NCBI GenBank assembly: GCA_030762175.1
Contig: CM060841.1
Span: forward strand, 8,246,501-8,310,500
Length of the DNA: 64,000 nucleotides
DNA from: Metallyticus violacea
Lineage: Eukaryota; Arthropoda; Insecta; Mantodea; Metallyticidae
Direction: 5' to 3'
Below, in pieces: positions 56,300-64,000 of this stretch (its first letter is position 1; the number at the start of each line of letters is the position of its first letter). A program made the position numbers and the translations under genes. The notes below the pieces were generated by a model, which did no database searches, was not told the DNA's origin, and was given only the letters and a program-made list of their open reading frames with translations.

Positions 56300-56992
56300 C
56301 ATATAGCGGAGCTATATGCAAACGACCATTATCAATAATGACTGCTTCAGAATAGTCTGCAAATATTACTAGGCTAAATAAACTCGATATAACTGCTTTG
56401 GAATATAGTTTGTCATTTCAATGGAAACCCCTAGATTTTCAAGAGGAAGAATAATAAATGAGAGTTAGAAATTGGGAATAGAAAGCATTAGGAGTGAAAA
56501 GAAATTATACTGATTTAATTAGATTAGCCTTAAAGCAAAATCAGACTGAATTTAAGTGTTTATTGTGTGTTGACAGTTTCATGTTCTGCGTGGTTTATAA
56601 TCCTGAATTTTAGCAAAGAAGAGAATACAATACAAGGGTGGGGGAAATTATATTCTTGTGTAATTACATGTAAAAATGAATACAGGAACTAGAGAAATGT
56701 AATGAGATAATATCAAAATCATTTTTACCAAAATATTTGAATAATACAGGAGAAGTTTATTCTGATAAAGGTGTTTGAGTGCATTGCGGAGTAGAGTTAG
56801 ATCCATGAAGAGAAGGTAGAGGCCTAATCCTTGCAGATTACGGTGACGAAGTTTAGGGCAGTTTCGATATTAGTTGGTTAATACTTCCCTTGTAAGGACA
56901 TTGAGAGAAGCTGCACTTGGTATTATCCTATAAAGAAGTGTTTCCGCTCCCTGGTTCAAGAGAACAGCTAAATACATTTATATACGAGGGTA
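56300..56992. other. Unique AT-rich DNA
   Basis: Nothing recognised. Confidence 0.4.
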
Positions 56993-58080
56993 AGTTGCAC
57001 AGATCTTAAACTAAAGAGTACTAATTTGAAAAGCACAATCTTCCTGTACATTGAAGTACTTGTCCCATCGTTTCACAAACCCCTGAAATCCAGCAGCACA
57101 AAATTCTTTGGGCTGCAATTCGAACCAGGTGGTTCCAATTGCAACAATTTCCTTTCAACAATTTCTTCTTGGGGAAGGTCGGGGCTGTACGGAGGATGAT
57201 CGAGAACTTTCCACTTGAAATTTTTCAGCGTCTCATTTGCTTGTTGTCAATATGAGGACGCCCGTGTCATGCAAAACCAATACGCCTTTGGCGAAGAGGT
57301 TTGCTCTCTTCCTTTGAATAGCTTTATGAAGTTTCTGGAGGATGCTGCAGTAGTAGTGATGGTTTCACTTTAAACCTGTATATTTTTGCAGGCAAAGCAG
57401 TTTTTTAAATATTTGTTTTATTTATGGAAGCTCTTTAACATCTCAGGTTATCAGCATCCCGTTCAAATCATGGCGTGAAACGGCCGACAAATTTTGCTTA
57501 GAGGCCTTCAGACTTGAGGTTCTTTACCGTGCCGTAAATGTACGACACGGAACCCACGGCTGCACTTCCCTTCCGAAGGAAGCCATATTTGGGATTTTTA
57601 CTCCCGAAAAAATCCAGCGCTACTGGCCGGGTTTTAACTCGCGATCTTGGGTTTGGAAGGCAAATATGGTTACCACTATCTGGACCGACGCGAAGCTGGG
57701 TGTTTCAATTAAATTGACGCATAGACTGGTAATGGTCAACCTAAAACAGATCACCTGTGACAATTCGGATTACCATGTTGTGTCCTTCATCGTGGCAACG
57801 ATTGAGATGCTGTAATGTGAGACCCTTTTTTGCATTTTGTGTTATAGGGCACCCATCTGCAGATTTGTGAAATTCATTATGAGGTAGGCCATGCAATGTA
57901 AACAACCAATAGCATTGGCTATAGCTTCTATTACCCTTTTGTCTATTCGGATTTAGTCTTAAATTTGTCTCTGTGGCAGTCTCCATTGGCCGACCGGTTG
58001 TATTTGTCTTCGATATTATGTGCCCTCTCTTCAGAGGGCATCTACGTCCAGTCGTAAACAGTTAACATGGCAGACATTTC
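56993..58080 (-). mobile_element. mariner subfamily 2 relic, split by SINE-A
   Basis: Left edge TACGAGGGTAAGTTGCAC is a mariner-type 3' terminal repeat that differs from subfamily 1 after the first nine bases. Minus-strand translation: METATETNLRLNPNRQ-like region near 57986, LQHLNRCHDEGHNMVIRIVT then GD (first Asp) near 57740; then, on the far side of the SINE-A insert, KGVLVLHDTGV (second Asp; Asn after it changed), NETLKNFKWKVLDHPPYSPD near 57240-57180 and the C-terminus FVKRWDKYFNVQEDCAF followed by stop near 57010. The third Asp block reads LPQEE instead of LAPSD. Frameshifts throughout; dead. 5' boundary uncertain (about 58080). Confidence 0.8.
57413..57689 (-). mobile_element. SINE-A copy nested in mariner subfamily 2
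   Basis: Minus copy with tail TTTGTTTTATTTATGG, full body and head; the B-box complement is decayed (GGGTTTTAACTC) and the A-box end reads TACCACTATCTGGACC, missing several bases. It divides the transposase relic between the first and second catalytic blocks. Confidence 0.93.
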
Positions 58081-58106
58081 TCACTGCAGATGGAACGCTT
58101 TTTTTT

Positions 58107-58372
58107 AATAATGTTTAACGCCCGTTTTTACTACTGAGGCACTACAGGCGATATACAATGTGATGCATGAGATGAAATGATATATTGGGAAAGGATTTTT
58201 TTAAAGAAGGAAGCGTTCCAGGACTAAGTTTAGGGTACCTCCCCGGCATTTGACATTTATGAGGAAAGCCTGGAAAAAACCTCAGTCAGGGAGGACGGTC
58301 TCGTTGGGATTCGAACCCTAGACCTCACGCATACGATTCTGCACCTCAACGACCTCGGCCACCTGTGGCGGT
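58107..58372 (-). mobile_element. SINE-B copy, full length
   Basis: Plus-strand order: AATGTTTAACGCCCGTTTTT, CTGAGGCACTACAGGCGAT, GATGCATGAGATGAAATGAT, CCTCCCCGGCATTTGACATT, GATTCGAACCCTAGACC (B-box complement), GACCTCGGCCACCTGTGGCG (head). Confidence 0.95.
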
Positions 58373-60151
58373 TATGGGAAGCATTGCTTATATAAGAAAC
58401 GGTCAGCCACTTCAAAGGAGATTTTTCATATTATCCCTTTAATTACTGGAACGTTTGTTCTGTGATTTTATGAATTTGCACATTGTCACAAGAATCAAGA
58501 TAATGTTTTACATGTTAACATTTATATAAGTTTCACTGTATTTTAATTATAAATCTTGCAATAACTGTTATTTTTGCGACAATTGCAGCGTCACAATTTG
58601 AAAATACTTCAGAACATAGCGTAATTAACTAAGTAGGTGTGTTTTAATAGCGATATTCAACTATTTGTGTGCTGCGTACGCATGTTTTAACAACTACTTT
58701 CAACTGTTTGTTTATCTTTGAATGTGAAACAAATGACGACAGTTTGTTAAGATGGCACAGTTTAGCAAGTTACTTATTTGTGGTGAAACGGGATTGCAGC
58801 GTACAGATGTATCGAGCAAGGCTCCGAAATGAAAGAAGGCCGTATACTGGAGATTTATTCAACTCTGTCAACTGAGTACGTAAGTAATGGTGAATAGTAA
58901 AATAATGTGGTCGCAAACTCTTATGCTATGTCTAAATTTCTCTGTTGTTTATCTCGTAGCGTTTTTCGTACACCAGGAAAGAGTATTAACTACCTCTCGT
59001 TCAGCATATAGCTGAATTCCAGTATTGCAAGAATGTGCTCCGACCCCCTACTTTAGAAATGAATAGCGTTAAGGCAAAATGTATTTAAACAAAAAATAAC
59101 ACAATATTTCTCATAGTCATTGATCCTTCTCGACGCTAATACCGATGACATAAAACTGGCGGATAGATATAGACGTACATTTTAAAATTAAGAACCCTTT
59201 TTTTCTGATTTAGTGGATCAGAAACATTAAGAATTAATGGCTTATTATTGGGGTAATAGATCCAGCAGAAGAACTGTTTTAATTATTTTGGCTGTAATGA
59301 AGATATTAAAAAAATGAGTAAATTTGACTATATGTGCTACAATAAAAAACGTTTCTTAAGGATACTATAATGAATTCTGAACTAAATTTTATAACCTAAT
59401 TGCTATTTCCTTGATATTACACGGTTTAGAATTTTGCTTTAAGCTAGAATTATGAAAAAATACCCTTGAAACTTTGGAATATTGCAGAATATAAGACAAT
59501 TAGGGTATTAGCAGTGAATATATTCAAATGAACAGAAAAATAAATCAGAACAATAAATAGTGGGAACTAATATGCTGAAAGGGTGACAGAAACCTCGACC
59601 AACATTAATATCAAAATGTAAACCTGAGGTTATAGGGAATATATACAGGCTAAAGAGAAAGGAATGGGGTGAGAAGTGAATTGAACAGTATTAATGATAT
59701 CATTATCATCCTCACGAGGGTTAATCCTTAAAGTTGATAGTATTAAAATATAGAATATAATTATTAGTGGTAGAAGGTTTGTTTGAAAACTAAATCCAAC
59801 ATGAAATACAAATACCTTACTCATAAAAGAACAATTAGCAAGCTATAGTTTAAAATTGTATTTTATATGGTGATAACACCTGAATCATGAATTAACAACA
59901 TAGAAGTGTGCTAAGGTAACTTGAAATGAAATGTTAGCGAATCAAAAAGCCAATCTAAAAAATTAATCGCCATGTATAAAGATGCTTTCGAGAATTATAT
60001 GGGAAAGGAGATTATTGTTTGCAGGTCAAACAGATTTCAGATATCACAATAAAAATAAATAAAGCGAGGTTGGGAGATAAAAGAACAAATGAAAAAGAAA
60101 TCAGATAAAAATGGACAACGGAAAAGCAGAGTTGTGACTGTAACATTTACT
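58373..60151. other. AT-rich unique stretch
   Basis: No gene or repeat recognised. The short frame at 58669-58875 lacks a known domain. Confidence 0.4.
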
Positions 60152-60425
60152 TTTTGTTTATTTTATTTAATGCCGTTCTTTAACAACTCTGGTCATTAGC
60201 AGGATAGGAAACAGGATTGGAAACTGCCGATAAAATTTACTCAGATGCCTCTTCTCTCAAGTGCCGTAAATGTTCGATACGGGACCAACGACTTTACTTC
60301 CCTTCCGAAGGAAACCATACTTAAAAATGTTACATCCTAAAAATACATCGATCCTGCCGGGGTTTGAAAACGCGACCTTGGGTCTACGAGGCAAGTATGG
60401 TTATCGCTAGCCCACCAGGACCGAT
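60152..60425 (-). mobile_element. SINE-A copy, diverged
   Basis: Minus copy: TTTATTTTATTTAATGCCGT, CAGATGCCTCTTCTCTCAAG (with a short deletion before GTGCCGTAAATG), CTTTACTTCCCTTCCGAAGG, GGGGTTTGAAAACGCG (decayed B-box), GCAAGTATGGTTATCGCTAG and CCCACCAGGACCG. An older copy. Confidence 0.92.
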
Positions 60426-60685
60426 TTTACGATACAAATGAGATGTTTATGAGTATAGGCGAGTTCGGAATTTCGAAACGAGCACGGCTAAGGCAATTTT
60501 ATAGTAATTACGCAATTATTTTCTCTCACACTATGTCAAACTACTTTATTTTGTTAAATATTGTAACGTATGTTGAAGATATACGTAAATATTACGCTCA
60601 TTACACAGCCTATAATTTCGGCCATCGAACAAACAGTTCGCTTCAGCAGCGAACTAGCAAATAATTGGAAAAGAGATAGTCAGGA

Positions 60686-60714
60686 ATTTATTTATTTATT
60701 TATTTATTTATTTT
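60686..60714. repeat. (TTTA)n microsatellite
   Basis: About seven TTTA units. Confidence 0.95.
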
Positions 60715-60959
60715 GTACAATTATAAGAGAATGAAAAAATAAAACAAATTAAAAACAGAATTCAATGAATCAAATATGACAAAAAAGTTACAAAAAGAAA
60801 TAGAACAAAAACAAAACAAAAAAATTGCTAATGTTGGTACATGATAAGTTAATCAATGTATATTTTGTAATAAATGATCACAGGATAAAGCGAAAGTATA
60901 CATATTGAATATATCGGTAGTTAAATAATTAATTTATTATATAATGTTTGTATTTTGTA

Positions 60960-61460
60960 TTCTATGCACAGGAGAGTATTTTTACACGCAGCAGTATAAA
61001 CCCTTCGAATAAAAAAAAAAAGCATGTTGATTGTCTTAAGCTTTGAATCATCAACCTAGTTGTGTAATAGTTGGCAAAGGAAAAGTAACAAGTGACGATT
61101 CCTTCTGTGAGATAAACTTTGGTACTGAAATGATTGAAGTAAAGTGTCATAAGAAATTAAATTAGGTTAAAAAAAAATTAACGAAATGTTTTGGAAAATG
61201 CATACTTAAGAAATTTGTTATTACGAATAATAAATCCCAGAGTCTTATGTGCTGCACTAACAATGTTATGGACATGTTTAGTAATATTATTGTTAAATTT
61301 TATATAAAACTAACGAAGCTATTGGTAATTCAAAATAATATGAACAATTGGTAATGTAAGACAATTCATATTGCCAACTCTAGAATGTATACTAACATAA
61401 ACATCCAACTTTTCCCATATTGAAGAGCAATATGTCCTAAAGTTCCTGTTTCTGGTAATT
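60960..61460 (-). pseudogene. Non-LTR reverse transcriptase relic (Jockey-like)
   Basis: On the minus strand, 61310-61190 reads IKFNNNITKHVHNIVSAAHK then TLGFIIRNNKFLKYAFSKTF, matching the well-known post-catalytic RT segment of Jockey-type elements ('L.F..H.......A...LGFI.RN...F'). Downstream frames (61150-60960) are hydrophobic/aromatic and could be the following 'L.Y.S.VW.P' region, but are shifted and decayed. No catalytic motif remains. It differs from the three other LINE fragments in the window. Confidence 0.5.
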
Positions 61461-61467
61461 AAATAAA

Positions 61468-61715
61468 GTCGGCCTGGGTAGTCTAAGGATAATGCGCTCT
61501 CCTCTGAATCCAAGTGCCTCGGGCTCAAACTCGGCCGAGATCGATTGCTTTTAGTGTCAAAAAACTCGACAGCATGTCCTCCAAGAAAATATTCAAAGCC
61601 GTGGTCTCCGTGTGGTAAATTTACGGCACGTTAAAACTCCATACCTTAAAAAGAAGAGGTTAATAGACAAATTACCGACCATTTCACGTCCAGGTAATAC
61701 CTTAGCATTACCTAT
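61468..61715 (+). mobile_element. Divergent SINE-A-related element
   Basis: Head CGGCCTGGGTAGTCTAAGGA (A-box) and GGGCTCAAACTC (B-box-like, 61519-61530), then GAGATCGATTGCTTTTAGTG. The body shares the order and wording of SINE-A (AAAGCCGTGGTCTCCGTGTG, AATTTACGGCACG, GACCATTTCACGTCC) but with TTAAAACTCC where SINE-A has AAAAAGAACC, and with a different tail. Probably a sister subfamily or an older relative of SINE-A. Confidence 0.75.
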
Positions 61716-61720
61716 TCTTG

Positions 61721-62012
61721 ATTTTGGCTTATTTACGGACGCTCTTTAACATCTCAGGTCATCGGCGTCCCATTTAATTAAGGGCGTGAAACGGCCGACA
61801 AATTTTGCTCAGAGGTCTCTTCTTTTAGGCCTGAGGTTCTTTATCGTGCCGTAAATGCACGACACGGGACCCACGGTTATACTTCCTTTCCGAAAGAAGC
61901 CACACTTAGGATTTTTACGCTCGAAAAAATCCATTGATCTTCACTGGGTTTGAACCCACGATCTTGGGTTTAGAAGGCAAGTATGGTTACCACTACACCA
62001 CCAGGACCGACT
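61721..62012 (-). mobile_element. SINE-A copy, complete
   Basis: Minus copy with tail GATTTTGGCTTATTTACGGA, full body, B-box complement GGGTTTGAACCC at about 61947-61958 and head end CACTACACCACCAGGACCGA. It lies tail to tail with the divergent relative just upstream. Confidence 0.95.
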
Positions 62013-62116
62013 CGTATGCTTCTAGCATCTATAGATGCTATGTATACATAAATTTAAATTGTTCATATGGTCAGTCAGTACACGGAATGCACCTTAGGCA
62101 AATTTTTAGAATGTAA

Positions 62117-62118
<2 letters not shown>

Positions 62119-62207
<89 letters not shown>

Positions 62208-62209
62208 GC
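62119..62209. repeat. Compound microsatellite (ATT)n(GTT)n
   Basis: About 19 ATT units run into about 11 GTT units. Confidence 0.98.
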
Positions 62210-64000
62210 TCAAGTGCACTTTTAACGGATGAATTTATTCTTTCTTTCAAATGGAGGGTATTTTAGGGTCAGTCAAGTAATTAGAAAGAATTCGGCATGT
62301 AATTTAACTGCACGCTATTAGCAACGGTGATAGTATGAAGCAAACATTATTTCAGTACGTTTCCTGTTGTACTCATCGTCATGCGATATATTTTCTTATA
62401 CCTGAAGAGAAGGTGGGAGAGAGGGAATGAAAGGAACAATAGCCAGAGAAAGTTTTGGAACAAAGGGCAGAAAGTACCAGTAGTGAGCTCTTGAGCTAAT
62501 GGCAGCTATCTAATCTACCACATAAGCCCAGTTATCTCATGGAGACAAGTTGAACAACGCAACACAGTTTGATGTATCGTGGCCGAGTGGCGTCTTCGAT
62601 AGTAATCAAAGTGACGCGAAGACCAAACTTGACCAATCTAGACAACCGCGGACATATAGCGCGAAACTTGTGCATGGAAGGCCGTGCCCAGAATGCAACA
62701 CTCTACTCTTGAAAACTTTTCTCTTTCTCTCTCGTTTCTTCTTTTCCACGGTTTCTTGTCGCACCACAACACGCTTCTTGTCCTTCTCTCCCCCTCCTCC
62801 CACTCCCGTTTGCTTCCTCGCATTTTCTGCTGCTTTTCATCGACACCCAATCACTCCTTTCTGGTTGCTAGTACGTGAAGCAGGTAGGGCGTTGATTAGA
62901 GTAGAATTGCCTGTCGCGCTGCGAGTTACGTCGACCGCACGTATACCCCTCCCAATACGGTATGCGTTACTGGAATCTTCACACTCCATATCGACGGTCC
63001 AATTTCCTTTCTGGAATGCTCAACATGTACCTTGCATATTAATAACCATGGCTTAACATAACCTTGGTAATGCAATATGGGATTTTAGGCATTTCAAACA
63101 TGGAGTTCTGTCTCTGTGGCTTAAATAGCGGTAGCGTCGAGGATTCTTTAAAAACAAAACAAGCATTGGTCTACATATTACACGCTCAACAGGTGTTGCT
63201 CTGCCTACTAACATGAATAGGGATGTTGCTTATCTAGTACTAGTGATGAAACCCTGCACACTTTCTTTATGCCAGTGGTTTCCAAAATGTGCTCTGCAAA
63301 ACATCAATACATTTGACGGCAGCAATAAAGTGCAAGGATTTAAAAAAAAATTAGTTTGGGATCACAATCTGCCCAAAGCACTAGTGGTAAAAGAATTTAG
63401 AAAAGAACAAGATTTAGACACACCTTGCAGTATCTCCAGTTTCAAGTTAACCTGCTAATTATTAAAATTAATCATTGTAAGGTTATGCCATGCCCTTTCC
63501 TTAAAATTAAATTTAAAATGAGACTTTAGAAACAGTAGAGCGCATCCGTTACTGTCAACAAACAACTATACTACGGTTCTGTTCCTTTTTCCCTCTCTAG
63601 CATTTTCACTCAGTTCACTGAAGATGCTGGCCGCAGTATGCAGCAAAAGCTTTTTTTTTTAATGTTAATTTCATTTAAAACAACGAAAAGGCAAAATCGA
63701 TGGACAATGATAATGTTTAATAATAACAACGCCGCCCGCGAAAGCCTAAAGAATGTTTTGACCTACTAGCTTTGCTTCATTATCTTCCGGAAGAAATCCA
63801 TTAAAAATGAAAGAAAACATTTGGGTTCTAACCACATTTCTGGCATTGCAGCAGTATTAATGCTTGATTGATTTACTTCAGATTATATTATAAAATAATT
63901 TTTAACAGAAAATGAATCCCTGAATTTTTAGTGTAGTTAAAAGAAAAAATTAAAAGTTCTGTTAGATAAAATTAGAATTATCTGTCTACCCTTTGCAGAT
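62210..64000. other. Unique DNA; CpG-richer segment 62560-63010, no confident gene
   Basis: The longest open frame of the window after transposon frames (62550-63056, 168 codons) opens with TTG, has no internal ATG until its last residues, and encodes a low-complexity Phe/Ser/Pro-rich run from a pyrimidine tract (62700-62830). I judge it non-coding. The CpG-richer composition and pyrimidine tract could instead mark a promoter or 5' UTR of a gene beyond the window. The ATG frame at 63213-63458 has no known domain. Confidence 0.35.

Noticed and set aside
62550..63056. 168-codon open frame
   Set aside because: Opens with TTG, has no usable ATG, and half of it comes from a pyrimidine tract; no domain recognised.

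Overview
This 64 kb window looks like AT-rich, intron-poor or intergenic nuclear DNA of a eukaryote, most likely an arthropod. The evidence is the repeat content: dense tRNA-headed SINEs, several mariner and other Tc1/mariner-superfamily relics of the kind common in arthropods, 5'-truncated non-LTR retrotransposons, and many microsatellites. I cannot name the species. I found no convincing host protein gene, no intact transposase or reverse transcriptase, no rRNA or stand-alone tRNA gene and no bacterial-style operon. Long stretches (for example 14.4-17.2 kb, 33.8-37.8 kb, 58.4-60.1 kb) hold only unique AT-rich sequence.

The dominant feature is two SINE families. SINE-A (about 280-300 bp; tRNA-like head with a TGGTGTAGTGGT A-box and GGGTTCGAACCC B-box, a body around 'ACATTTACGGCACG', and a tail of type AAATAAATCAA) has about 15 copies on both strands, several with clear 10-16 bp target-site duplications. 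SINE-B (about 260-280 bp; head beginning CCGCCACGGGTGGCCGAGG, body with CCAGGTTTTCCTCAGTCCTC, tail of ATTC repeats) has about 11 copies. In two places SINE-A sits inside SINE-B, and once SINE-B sits inside a third family (SINE-C), which gives a relative age order. Less abundant tRNA-headed families (SINE-C, SINE-E, SINE-F) and isolated tRNA-like heads also occur.

DNA transposons: four copies of one D,D34D mariner subfamily (11.3-12.6, 42.2-43.4, 45.7-46.4 and 55.0-56.3 kb), two of them with both terminal inverted repeats; one copy of a second mariner subfamily (57.0-58.1 kb) split by a SINE-A; and three or four more distant IS630/Tc1-mariner-superfamily relics (3.7-4.1 plus 5.1-5.4, 9.1-9.7, 21.2-21.9 kb). 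All are inactivated by stops, frameshifts, truncation or loss of catalytic residues. Non-LTR retrotransposon 3' ends lie at 31.3-32.5, 35.5-35.8, 37.9-38.7, 51.3-51.9 and 61.0-61.5 kb.

Structure not explained by known families: a near-perfect 22-bp minisatellite (48.2-48.5 kb), a degenerate 101-bp tandem array (28.6-29.0 kb), a 76-bp-arm inverted repeat with a 65-bp loop (32.6-32.8 kb), an 80-bp duplication next to a TATA-type promoter-like segment (19.5-19.8 kb), a CRE-plus-TATA promoter-like site (29.8 kb), and a unique segment rich in homeodomain-type ATTA cores (44.3-44.9 kb). These are the places most worth a second look; I did not see a previously undescribed multi-gene system.
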